Part shown: positions 20,287 to 31,057 of the stretch, piece by piece | Position numbering within the stretch: position 1 is the first letter of the stretch | Layout: each line of letters opens with the position of its first letter | Source: Macrocybe gigantea | Taxonomy: Eukaryota; Basidiomycota; Agaricomycetes; Agaricales; Callistosporiaceae | Direction: 5' to 3' | Assembly (NCBI GenBank): GCA_011319805.1 | Contig: SJRY01000066.1 | Span: 1-64,000, forward strand | Length of the DNA: 64,000 nt | Notes under the pieces: model-generated | The model's database searches: none | What the model was told of the DNA's origin: nothing | The model's input: only the letters and a program-made list of their open reading frames with translations | Made by a program: the position numbers and the translations under genes

Positions 20287-20606
20287 TGTTAGGCTAGACG
20301 AATCTCAGAAGGACTCGGGCAGACTAAGTGCGAGAGTGGTCTTGAGATGATGGCAAAAGGAATATTAAGCCTAGCGTTACTGGTACATCTGGGAGTCCTT
20401 ATATACACTACAGTACTCGAGCACGGACCATGGGCTGCGCAATGCTGTGGACTGCGGATGAGTAAGACTGGAAGGAGATGACTCAGGATGACTAGGGAAG
20501 TGAGATGACTCGATGGCTGCGCGCTGCGCAACATGATGGGGGAGATAAGGGATGTGGGAAAGATAAGATAAGAAAATGAATAGTCCTTTGGGCGGCGTCT
20601 GTAACA
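20287..20606 (-). repeat. 5' LTR of inner element
   Basis: 320 bp, identical by eye to 14087-14406. It holds U3 with a TATA box and a short R-U5. Flanked on the right by ATAGA, the target duplication. Confidence 0.97.
20397..20406 (-). promoter_or_regulatory. LTR TATA box of inner element
   Basis: GTATATAAGG on the minus strand in the 5' LTR. The predicted transcription start, about 33 nt downstream at AGGCTT near 20372, coincides with the sequence that pairs with the PBS. Confidence 0.7.
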
Positions 20607-20611
20607 ATAGA

Positions 20612-23131
20612 GGTCAAGCATCGCACCACAGGGGCAGCCACCAAATTGTTCTGCTAAGTGATCAGGGACCGGGGTAACTCCGGAATGACAGATGGTGACT
20701 TTGTTTAGCGGCTTGAGGGAGTGGATGATGCGAAGCGACTTGCCATCTTTCTTGACGACTGTGAACCACCGGGAGCGGTAGGAGGAATTCGAGGGTTCAT
20801 AGACACCGGCATCGATCTTTCGACGAATGAGCTGACAAATTTCATCATAAATACCAGGAGGTATCGGGATGTTCTTGTGAATCCAAGGCTTGTGCTGAAT
20901 GACAGGGATTTCGACGGCAGGGAAAAAGTCTTCTCGAAATCGACTGCGCTCTTGGTCGGTCCAAGCGAAGGCGCCGTTCTGGAGGCACATAAAGTGGTGC
21001 ATCAGTCTTCGTTCTTCTGGCCAAAGGAAGCCTTCGGGATGAGCCTTGTCAATGAGATTTTGACGATTCTCGGTATAGCGACCGGTCAGGATAAAAGGAG
21101 GGGGATTTGGGGATAGTTTCGGCATACTGGCAAGGGGGTCTCCGTGGATTTCATGGAGGATTCGAAATTTGCCATTATCAGGAAGTGGGGCAACGACGGA
21201 ACAGACTTTGAGGGCGACGGGCTTGTATTTACGTTTCGCGAACGTATCGCACGATTCGGGAGGGGTATGTTTAGAAAGTTCGGGAGTGTACCTGGTCACA
21301 TCATATAAATAAACAAAATCGGAAGAGGAAGTGTTCGTGGTGTTGAAACCACTCTGAAATTGCATCTGAGGTCGTGTTGGATGACCACTAGACTCGTACA
21401 GTAAGGCTGAAATCGGGGAAATGGAAATATCACAGGCCGAAAGATATAAGGATGAAAGATAATTTGAAATGGACATATCGGGAGTGGAATTAGAAACAGG
21501 ATTGGGAGCAGGAACCTGGGCATAGTAATCAAGGCGAGGGTCCAAATTGTCTTGAGTTTTGTCCGAGGAAACAACGAAAGCGTAATTGCCATCAGCTAAC
21601 ATGTCCTCTATCTGCGAAAAAAATCCACTGCAGCAGTCTTCTTTCCTGGCATCATGTATTTCGGTTTGCCATGGGGCTGAGTCGGGATCGTAGTATGTCT
21701 GTTGGTGTTGGGATCGTGTATTGTGATGGTTTGATCCTCGTTCCGGTAGTTCTTGATGAGAGATTCGGTTAAGACGTCAAAGGGGCGACCGAGGAGGATA
21801 TCATAGGTGGGGTTAGGTAATACATGGATTTGGGCGTAGAGGGTGATTTCGTTGATAGTAACCGGGATGTTTTGGGATAATCCAAGCGATTTGTCGATTT
21901 CGCCATTGGCTGACTGCATATCGAGGCGGACGGTAGGGTCATAGGCGATCCCGAGCTTGTGACATACTGCATCAGACATGGCTATAATTTGGGATCCGGG
22001 ATCAACGACACATTCAACATAGTCTTGATGATCGATGAGACATGTGATAGAGCAAAGGGCATGACTCTCTTTGGCTATGATGAGGCGTTCAGGATCGATC
22101 TGGTCACGGCTCATGCTCGAAATGTAGGTTGAAATCGGGTCTTCGATGATGGTAGCACCCCTCGGTGGCACGGCTTGTCCATATGTAGCGGCGTTGGAAT
22201 CTGCGATGCTGAAAGAGAGTTCGTTAAGGTTGATTGATTTCAACGGGGTGGTATCTTCGTCGGGGATTTCCTCGATGGTAGCTCGAAACACAGGTTCGGG
22301 AATGCTGCACTCCTGGGACATGACTGCAATGGGGTTGGTCTCGTTAGCTACCCGTTTTGGAGTGACAAGCTCACGCATCTTCGATCTGATTTCAGAGGAA
22401 AGGGAAAGGAGGGCCTCATTGGAGATTTGAGTGGTGCCTTTCAAAACAGTTTCAAAGACTTCATCTGCATGCTTCTTATCGATGACGGGGAAAACGTTCT
22501 TGTAGGCGGGTTGTTTCGAGGGGTCCTTGTTAGTTGGTTTGGCTACTGGGGCGGGAGCTGCAAAGTTTTGAGTGGTGGGAGGAGCATAACAAACTTCAGG
22601 AACATCACGGAAGGGATGGATGGGTCCCTCGTGACGGATGGTTTTGGCCTGGGTATTCTCAGGAAGAGTCTGTGACGAAGGAGCTGGGGATACTTCCTTT
22701 TCTTTACCTTTTGATGCCAAAGTACTGGCCTTGGGATTCATCGGCTGACCTGGGGATGGTTCTGGATTTCGAGGTGAAGAAGCAACTGCAGGAGTTTCGG
22801 GATTGACTCGGCGGTTTGCACGAGGCGGACCTCTGCAGGTGATTTTGACATGATCCATAATGGTGCGGCGGTTGGCGAGGACTTGGGCTTCGAGATTTAG
22901 CTGACGGATACGTTCTTGGATATCAGACAGGCGGTCGTTGACCTGGGTACTGGCAGCGGGATTTACGGCATAAGCATAGGCGGAGTCGCTCGGGACTATG
23001 GGATTCTCTGTAGGATTATAAGTTGCGACGGAAAGGAGCATTTGGCTGGTGGTGTCTGCATTGGAGGTAATGATTCCATGTGGTCGCTCGTTAGGATACT
23101 GCCTATAATATTTGTTGACACGTTCCTGCAT
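20612..23131 (-). pseudogene. Outer element protease and RT N-terminal part
   Basis: Frame 23131-21608 carries a linker region and a retropepsin-like domain with the motif VVDPGSQIIAMSD (DPG in place of DTG, usual in this lineage) and ILLGRPFDVL. After a stop, the frame 21602 to about 20612 continues into RT: PEGFLWPEERRLMHHF, an IPVIQHKPWIHKNIPIPPG segment, then SRWFTVVKKDGKSLR and GAMLDLY, where the inner element cuts in. The protein resumes at 14086. Confidence 0.85.
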
Positions 23132-23164
23132 AGTGGCACCTCGAATAGCTCTCGGAATTTCGGC

Positions 23165-24453
23165 CTATGTCGGGAGTGTGATTTGTCCATTGAAATCACG
23201 GTGGATAAGGCCTTCACGAATATAATTCTCGGCCGTCTCACAGTCCCTAATCCGACAATCAGGTTTACCACAGAAATGACAACCCTCAGGACGGTTTCTG
23301 GGAGCACGGGGTTGGAAGCCTCCAGTATTGGCTTGTGCCTGCATAAACTTGACGAGAATGTCGCTGATCCCGGTTGTGATGTTTTGAGTCATGCTCGCAA
23401 GGATGGTGTTAAGGTCCTCCTGTTTTACAGGGGCTTCAGGGGCGGCTGAAGTACTTCGGGTTGCGGGGGCTATGGACTGATAATGGACTGATGAAGCTCC
23501 AGGCTGTTCTTCTCGTTTAAAAACGTAGGCTGCAGCATCTTGTATATCGACAAGCGAGTGGGTAAAATAGGGATCGTAATCCAGGAACTTGACTTCGAGG
23601 CGATCTCGGACTTTGGCTTGTAAATCCGTGGGGAATGCACGTTCGTAGGCCCTAGCTTGCTCTTTGGCCGACATCTCTTCTTTGTCAACTAGATACTTCG
23701 TGATAGTGTAAAATTTGCGGTAATATTCCACGAGCTGCTCGTGGGTCCTGATGCTGAGGCGACTGGTTTCGCCAATGAGCTGGTCTAAATCGCCCATGTT
23801 ATAGCGATGTTTGTCTTCAGCTCCGGGGTAGAGACGCTGAATGGCATCTCAGAAGTTGGCATAAGGGCGACCTTGGAACTCCGGGAGGCTTTCCAAAGCT
23901 CGGAGGTCACAAAATCGGGATAACGAATGGCATACTCCTTCTTCTGCATGTCACCCGTGACTCCGGCATCACTGAAGAGGTGGTCGAGTTCTCTGAAGTA
24001 TCGGGAGAGCTCACGGGGCTGCGCAGGATCGAAACATGGAGCTGTGGAGTGGCCACGAGCTGGCATAGTTACTAGCTGTGTGAGAGCGGGGTCACCGACA
24101 CCAGCGCCAGATGCGGGATTGTTGGTTTCATTGTTAGACATGCTGGATAACAGATTTTGAACTGATTGTCGGAGATCACGGAGTTGTTGGATATTTCGGG
24201 AAGGGGTTCTTTCAGGAGGGGACTGTGATGGAGTTGGATTGATAAGGATGGGACTTGAGTCTAGTGTCGAAAGCAGGTCTGAAAGGAGTTCTAGATCGGA
24301 ATCCGTTTCTTGTTTGACTGAGGCTGGGGATAAGGGTTCGGGAGATGAAGGTAGCGAGTTGGGAAGAGAGATAAGGAGTTCAGGAGAGGGCACTCGGAGC
24401 GCGGAACAGGTGATCGACGAAGATTTCGGGGACCTGGGGTTTGTCTCCTGCAA
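23165..24453 (-). pseudogene. Outer element gag, frame-broken
   Basis: Two overlapping frames (24453-23785 and 23797-23165). The first has a Ser/Pro-rich N-terminus and MPARGHSTAPCFDPAQPREL, a gag signature of this Agaricomycete lineage. The second holds MGDLDQLIGETSRLSIRTHE and a zinc knuckle CHFCGKPDCRIRDC, in which the usual His is a Cys. The frame changes near 23860. Particle and RNA-binding protein of the element; damaged here. Confidence 0.8.
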
Positions 24454-24533
24454 GCAGCTGCCTTGGCATGGGAGGTAACAGTGGACGAGGTAGAAGATTG
24501 GCGGTTGGGGTTACTTGAAATCTTGAACTAGCC

Positions 24534-24550
24534 CCTCGCAGTGGGCTCCA
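24534..24550 (-). other. tRNA-type primer-binding site of outer element
   Basis: TGGAGCCCACTGCGAGG on the minus strand, three bases inside the 5' LTR. TGG pairs with a tRNA 3' CCA end. The primer tRNA was not identified. In contrast to the inner element this is a conventional PBS. Confidence 0.6.
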
Positions 24551-24553
24551 AAA

Positions 24554-25684
24554 TGATAACTATCGGGAAGCACTAACCTACAAACCAACAAGGTGGAATG
24601 AAGGAAGCGTCAGTCCCTATCCGAGGCTGTATAAACTACAAGCTGTTCAAGTCACAGAGTAACCTGAGGGACTGTAGCGTGAAAAGGGGGAATGGAACGA
24701 AGTGAATATGGATGGTTTCGAGCGGATTTTGGGGTTTTCGAAACAAGGCGGCTAGACTTAGCTGAATTCCCGCGTGATATCAAGGGCTTTGGTGAGAGTT
24801 TTGGAAGTTTCGATGATAGTGACTTCCACGCGAAGCCAGGGACACTGATTTCGAGACTGAGTACTGTGGCTCCACGTGAGCGCGACACTTTGAGATCGGA
24901 TAACACAAGGACTCCACACGAGTCGTAGACTGCGAGACTGCTGAAGGACTGAGACAGTAACTTTTTCTATGTTCTTACAAATGCCAAGTACATGGGTTTT
25001 TATAGATGAGAAGATTTTGAGTATCGGAATAACCGGCGAAGTCGAAACCGAATGAGAGAACATATCGTATGATTTCGAAAGGGTCGTTTAGTGGCTGAAA
25101 CATCGGGGAGATGTAAGTCCGTTCGAAATCTGAATATAAAAGGTGAAACAGTAGGTAAAAGAACATCCTGAAGCTGGTGCCACGCGTCGTAGAATGGAAC
25201 GTGAAAATAATCTAAGGAACATAGAATGTATCAGTGAAATATGAGTCATGAATTTCGAAATGAGAGTGGATGAAATGGTGGCGCACTCGAAATCCCTTGT
25301 TTCGAATGTACTGTGGCGAGGCAGTGTCAGGAACGTGGGAAGGCGTGAGGTGGTGTGATATCAAAAATGGTAGTAGTCTTGCCATATTGGGATCTGGGAA
25401 TCGGGGGGGGGGGGGCGTATAGGAATAAGACTGCCTGACCGGATTGGGCAGTATAGGAAGCGCAGAATGTCTGGAATGTATGGGTGCGATGCGTTTGGCG
25501 AAGTGTCTGAGACCTGGAATGGAAGCCTCATGGAGTTGTCGACATCCCAAGTACTCGAACGAGAAGTCAGCGGCTGGACTGCAGTATCATGCTGAGGGGG
25601 CCGAGTAGTGGTATGATTTCGAATGCAGGCATGGGATTACCAAATTAGGACTTATCGGTGGTCAGCGGCGCGGAGTGCTCATCA
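24554..25684 (-). repeat. 5' LTR of outer element
   Basis: 1131 bp, pairs with 7726-8853. On the minus strand it contains TATAAAAA (plus positions 24997-25004), the likely promoter. Followed by ACGT, the presumed target duplication, and then the rest of the amidohydrolase intron. Confidence 0.95.
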
Positions 25685-27018
25685 ACGTGTGCTGCATTCG
25701 TTGAAGATGACACTCCGATTTCCGAAGCTGATGCGAACTGAAGCGATCTGGGCACTGAAGGGGTGCAGGACGCCGATCTGGCGCTGCGGAAGTGTCTTGC
25801 ACATCGTCAACCAGGCCAGGAGCCAGTTGTCATGGGGCCGAGGTATTACTGCACGACCAGAGCGATCGTATGCACGGGGAGCTATGGTGCGCTGACTGCA
25901 ACGGTGGTGTGCGTGCTGCGAGTGAGATAGCAAATCGCATTTTATTTTTTTTTTAATTTTGTTCAGGACCCAAGAATCCCTTGTATCCATCGCAAACCGG
26001 GGTCGAAGGCATCATGGGCACAGATGTGGCAGATGGAGTAGAGGAATGCATAAAAGCTGTTCAGAGACAGGTCAGAGCTGGCGCTGATTGGATAAAGGTC
26101 AGGAAAAAAAGTCGACAATGCATGCCTGCAAGCAAAAACTGACGTCGTGCATGTCCCTCTCTTTCCAAGATATATGGCAGTGTGTCTGTGAAGGAAACAT
26201 CCCATGATGCGATCGATGACCATTCCCCCAGATTATAGATTTCGGTCTCAAACAGCGGACGTCTCCGTAAGTTCGTCACGGCAGAATCTGGCAACCTTTA
26301 CCGAGGAAGAAATGCTTGCGATGGCTCAGACGGCCCATGAATTGGGGGTCAAGGTTGCTGCTCATTGCCAGGCAGAAGAATCGGTCAGAAGATCTTTACG
26401 TTGTGGGGTAGACAGCATTGAGCATGGATCGGAAATCGCAGCGAAAGGAGCATGGAAAGACGCTCATTCTCAGTTCTGGGTACTGACATTAGCTGCCTAT
26501 TACAGCACTGCCAAGTACGGGTTCGCAGGGGCAGAGGAAATGTGGAAGCAATCACAGGAAAACTTTTGCACCGTGCTTCGTGAATGGAAAGGGCAGCCTG
26601 GCTCAATCAATATTGCTTGCGGGGCGACATGGGTGTCTTTCCTCATGGCGAAAACGGACTTGAGCTGGTCCTAATGCGCAAGCTTGGTGCACCTTGGAAC
26701 GAGATCTTGGGATGGGCTACTCTGAATGGGTGGAAGTGCGTTAGAGGCGTGGAATGGGAGGGCGAGAATGGGGAAACGCTCGTACGGGGCGCTGAAGATA
26801 GAGTTGACGAAGATTTCTCCGAGAGCAGAGGCAAAGCCCATCTTGAAAGGGAGGTCCCATTTGGAGCTATTCGGAGTGGCTGGGCGGGTGATTTGGTTGG
26901 CATCGAAGGCACCCTAGATGGCAAAGTGGCGGAATTCGAAAAGGCTGTCATGACCGGCATCAGGTTTGTGATGAAAGGAGGAACTATTTACAAATGGAAT
27001 GGCCAGGAACGTTGTTAG

Positions 27019-28969
27019 TATCCGGAACGTTGGTATCACATTTTGGACTCAACAGCAGATATTCGTTCTTTGCACTTGCGGAGGTAAATGGCACTCCAGT
27101 GCCCAAACGAAGGCCGTCATGTGACCGTCTCGGCGTGGGAATGTTTCCAAACCTTTTTTTCCTCGCCACATTTTTTTTCCTCTCGTTCACCTGCACCTCC
27201 AATAGAAACACCAGATTCATTTCACGTTTCACCTGAGCTCTCCCAGTCTGTCTTCGTTCTTTCGACTGACACCATGAACCAAGTCAAGGCCCGAGGCATC
27301 CATCATTGGAACCGCTATGCCTCGGGCCTGTTACGTTTATGGAAGATTGAAACGATCTGTTCATCGCCGCCTTCCTGTTTCGTTTTGAAGCTGGATGGGA
27401 TCTACGGCGTCATGGATCGCATGGGTTCTTGTAGAGTTGAAGACGTGCGGGTTTGTTCTGTCGCCGTTTTCGTAGTTTGGGACCAAACATGCCTTGTCGA
27501 TTTTTGGAGATCGTGGATGGTGTTCAAGAAGGATTTTGTACGTTGAATATCGTTTAATTGACCTTTTGGGCCAAATTTGCGTGATGTACAGTGGTATCCT
27601 AGAAAACGCAGTCAAAATGGCTGGCCAAACAGAAACATATTCCATCTACCTTCTGTTCCACTACCAGCCACTCAATGTTCAAGAGCACACTGAAGCTCCT
27701 TAGCTTATTCGTCCAGCCTAAACCCGTATGGGTTGCTCTCATTTTAACGGGACGGCTAATTGAGGTGTCTGCAGGCATTTACTTTTCCTCTCTCAAACCC
27801 CGCGACCGCGAACAACCCCGTTTATCACGTATTTCCAGCCAGCGCCCGCATAGAGATACCATCAGCGTCAATCAATGGTTCGTCTTTCGATCTTCTGCAT
27901 CGTTTTGGTCATGGATGACAAGAGAGGCACTCCATTTTCCATCATCTTTTGAACTGGACGCATCTCGATGGAAAATCACAGATACCATCTTCCATGCCAG
28001 CAGATCCCGCTCTGGTCAGTTCTCCGCTCCTCAGTATAACACTCCGCAGTCCTCGGCTCGGATACCCAGGCCCAAGGGCTTCCCCGTCGCGCAACCCGGC
28101 TGCTGTTGTGCCTGCCATCGCCTATATCCGCATATAGCACCCGTTCGTCGACCATAAACCGTAATTTATGCCTTTTCATGCGAGTCTGTGCAGACTAGTC
28201 CCCAGTCGCCGTCTCCTTCTTTTCTTAGCCCGAGCAGAACCGGAATATCCGTGACTATACGATTCCTTTTCGGTCTCTCTTCCGGAGCTACACATCTGAG
28301 AATTTGTTGACGTAGGATCCTCCGTCCCCATCCCCTTCTCCGAAAGTGTCTACTCGTCCACATGTACGTTCCTCATCTGTTCACGTTTTTATATGTCTGA
28401 TTCAAACATATCCCACAGGTTCTGGCAATGCCTTTCGAGGTGGTAAGTTCGACCAATCATTGATACCCGCATATAGCGACCCAATTCTCTAGGAATCCTC
28501 CTCCCGTTCTCGAATAGCAGAAACGGTAAGACTGACCGCTTGAAGGTCTAGCAGCGTAGCTGATGATCACATGAAATCAGAGCAGAAAGAACAGAATCAC
28601 AAAATCTTTCACAAAGTCTGAGTCGCGAGATAATGTTCAGCCAGTTCCGCATTTTAGAATATTCAAAAAGGACTCATTTACCGCAACAGAGTGACATTCC
28701 AAATACATCAAAGGGACTACGTTCCCTGAGGCGCAGCGAGTACACCATACAGTCTACAGGCCACCTCTCTAGTGTTCGGCATACCGTTATATTCCAAATT
28801 TATCGTCGTTCATTTCACCTCTAGCGAACGCGCAAATCAGAAGTCACACTGAGCTGGGCACATTCGCGATCTTCTCTGGTGGACCCTAATACGATGGCAG
28901 GCCACCTGTTCCTTCTATTTTCATTGCATTCAGGGCGTCCTTAATTTGTATTCATTGCCTGCAGCAACC
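27019..28969. other. No gene confidently assigned
   Basis: Several protein-like short frames on the plus strand (27274-27546, 27675-28157) and a cluster of possible splice sites near 28360-28560, but no family was recognised and no coherent exon chain could be built. The stretch starting near 27775 is CT- and Pro/Ser-rich in more than one frame. It could hold a decayed or fast-evolving gene. Confidence 0.4.
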
Positions 28970-29519
28970 ACAAAACCAAAGGTCGCGGTCCTACCCTCCA
29001 GTCCACCAATCTCGGTATTTCGAGCTAGACTTGTCGCCGATCTTCGAGGACGTCCGAACATTTGCACCGGCTCTAGCTGTACTCCCTCACAGTCAATCTG
29101 AAGGTCACGGAGTCAAACAACCTCCAGCTATTGAAATGTCTCTACCAGAATCGGCTACGTCCTCAAGCGACCTGAGCTTGGGTGACCCCATCGAGACGGT
29201 TTGTGCATTTTCTGGTTCTAAGTATTGGGCGTGCCGACTCTGGGATTTTTTACTGGGTCGATCGTTCTCGGTTTCTAGTTTGCATGGCACCGCTGTTGAT
29301 TGACACTAACGTACGCGTTAGACGGGAGGCGAAAATGAGTGGCGCCTTGACGACAGAGACACCGTGCGGGTGCCCACACAACACCGACGTCAAACGTCAA
29401 ACAGCTGGGATCCTATGCTGTTGTACGAAGATGCACAAGGTCAGGCGTTGATTCTTGATGCGAGGGACTCCTTGATTCATTTCGCGCCAACAAGCCGAGG
29501 TGCTCCAACTCGTCAATGA
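28969..29519 (+). CDS. Hypothetical protein, two exons
   Basis: The first exon reads YFELDLSPIFEDVRTFAPAL and ends at 29198 (DPIET). An intron GTTTGT..TTAG at 29199-29321 leads in phase 0 to an exon 29322-29519 with DRDTVRVPTQ and WDPMLLYEDAQGQALILDAR, closing with TGA. No ATG start was fixed; an upstream exon is likely. No recognised family, membrane segment or signal peptide. Coding status rests on sequence character and a clean splice junction only. Confidence 0.4.
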
Positions 29520-31057
29520 AACTCTGCCTAGGAACTCGATGCCCCATTGCTCGGAATTGAGCGTTTGCGGTCGACATCGGGTCAGCGTTCACCGATAATG
29601 CTAATGATCTCCAAACCACGATTCGGCCTACAAGTTTGCCTCCCAGACCCAGCAACTCGGATTGGATTTTAGGCCCGAATGGATTGCTCGCTGATGTTGA
29701 TCATATCTATAATGACCCAGGGGTAGCCATGGTGCTCGGATGTGACAGTGGCACCCACCATTCCTTTTGGGCTAAGAGCAACGAGGATGCCAGGCGACGT
29801 CGCTCAAAAGTTTACACTGCGAGCGCCAGAATTGCACGAGGTGCCAAACGATGTTCTTTGGATTTTCTTGCTCGTTTGCGTGGCATAGGAGGTTCTGGTG
29901 CACCTGCCAACGGCTTGTTCAGGAGAACGGAGCGGGTCGACTTGACGGCTCTCTAAAAGGACCATAATTGAATTTAATCGACCAACGTGTTGCACCGCCA
30001 AGCCTAATTGCCACAGGTGCTGAATGTGAACAATACGATATGGATCATCTCAAAGGCATATTGGACCCGTTCCTTTGGATGCAAGGGTAACATCTAGGAC
30101 GTCAAGGAGGGCCTCGTTTGGAGTGGGTCTGCCAAGTTGGTTACCAAGAGCGCGATAAATTACGATAAGCCCGGTGGATAGCTCAACGCTGCAGCACTGC
30201 CAAATACAATGCATATGAACGCACGTTTCGTAATACGAAAAGGATTGATTATTGTTTCGGCTATTGTCATCGATGAGGCGGAGAGCGCCTCGTCGTTCCA
30301 TCCTTTCGGGTCGCCCATTGAATCGGTCCTTGTGTGAGACAGCTGAAGCTGGCGAGGCCGCTTTCCTCTTCCCGCATACGCGCAAGCTCAAACTCAGTGA
30401 CGCGTATCGTCTAGCATAGTCTATGAAGCCTGCGCGAAGAACGCGTCCTCTTTGCAGACGACAGGCATTCGGGGTACGAAGTTTGTTTGGCGGTTCACGT
30501 GATCCATCAATCCAATTTTGATTTCCTAAATTGGGACAAAAGAAGATATCCATCGGCCTCGATGTAGGGCGCGCTCCCGTCGAGAACCAGGCAGCCGCTA
30601 CAGAAAAAAAGAGAGCCTGACAGCTTCGGACTCGGGTGATTCGGAATATGTGGCTCTCCGGCGGAGTGGGTGGAAGATATGCTCACCTTGGGGTGGAAGT
30701 CCCGAACAAGTCGATGAGGGCATTTGTCGGTATGATCGGGAGAAGCCTTCCCCCCTCCTCTCGCATGTGGCTGAATACCTTTTTCTTTTTCCTTTTCTTT
30801 TTTTGCCAAGTCCAATGAGAGGATCGTTACCGTTCTGCTGTTTCTGGGGCTGAGTCCATGGAGCACGCCTGTGTCGTCGTCCCGCTGTGCTGGGTTCGTT
30901 CTCTCTTGGTGCTCATTTTTCCCCTGCTTCTCGGCCTGCCCATTGGACCTTTTTTTTTCTTCTGCATACATCCACGTTCAACGCCTTCGTCCCGTCTCCT
31001 CCTGTGCCTTACACTTCATCTGCTGACTTTTCGTGTCTGGCCCCCTTTGCATCGTCT
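29520..31057. other. Intergenic, no supported gene
   Basis: Frames on both strands (for example 29636-29956 and 30050-30553) have unusual composition and no recognisable motif. The last 500 bp contain pyrimidine tracts near 30780 and 30945-30965 and serve as the upstream region of the NRAMP gene. Confidence 0.6.

Larger units (their letters stand above)
14087..20606 (-). mobile_element. Inner chromodomain Ty3/gypsy element, recent
   Basis: 6520 bp, bounded by identical 320-bp LTRs (TGTTAGG...TGTAACA) and a perfect 5-bp target-site duplication ATAGA at 14082-14086 and 20607-20611. Coding is on the minus strand: gag with two zinc knuckles, protease, RT, RNase H, integrase and a C-terminal chromodomain, hence a chromovirus. 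The PBS pairs with the element's own mRNA start, as in the Tf1/sushi group. It inserted into the outer RT gene between GAMLDLY and GYDE codons. Identical LTRs show very recent insertion, yet gag has a TAA and pol two frame changes. Confidence 0.97.
7726..25684 (-). mobile_element. Outer Ty3/gypsy LTR retrotransposon (nested host)
   Basis: LTRs of about 1.13 kb in direct orientation begin TGAT and end ATCA. The bases ACGT at 7722-7725 and 25685-25688 look like a 4-bp target-site duplication. Coding is on the minus strand in the order gag, protease, RT, RNase H, integrase, i.e. Ty3/gypsy order. A second element (14087-20606) lies in the RT region; without it this copy is about 11.4 kb. RT-RNase H and integrase carry stops and frame changes, and the LTRs differ by about 40 transitions, so it is an old, inactive copy. 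It also carries a plus-strand accessory gene at 9119-11146. Confidence 0.93.
7650..27018 (+). pseudogene. Amidohydrolase gene split by nested retrotransposons
   Basis: Pieces of one metal-dependent amidohydrolase (imidazolonepropionase/prolidase-like family). Exon 7650-7719 reads DVRATVHARKTLMAG; after the insertion nest come 25744-25886 (DLGTEG, GPRYY), 25967-26097 (GPKNPLYPSQTGVEGIMG, GADWIK), a 10-nt microexon 26170-26179 and 26232-27018. The last carries LGVKVAAHC with a metal-ligand type His and SIEHG. The intron 7720-25743 holds the retrotransposons. Exons for the N-terminal HxH metal site are not found upstream. Near 26620 one base is missing in a G run (IACGG then DMGVFPHGEN). Lacking its 5' half and split by 18 kb, it is very unlikely to be functional. 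Confidence 0.88.

Noticed and set aside
30050..30553. 167-codon minus-strand frame
   Set aside because: Composition and lack of motifs suggest a chance frame in an intergenic region.
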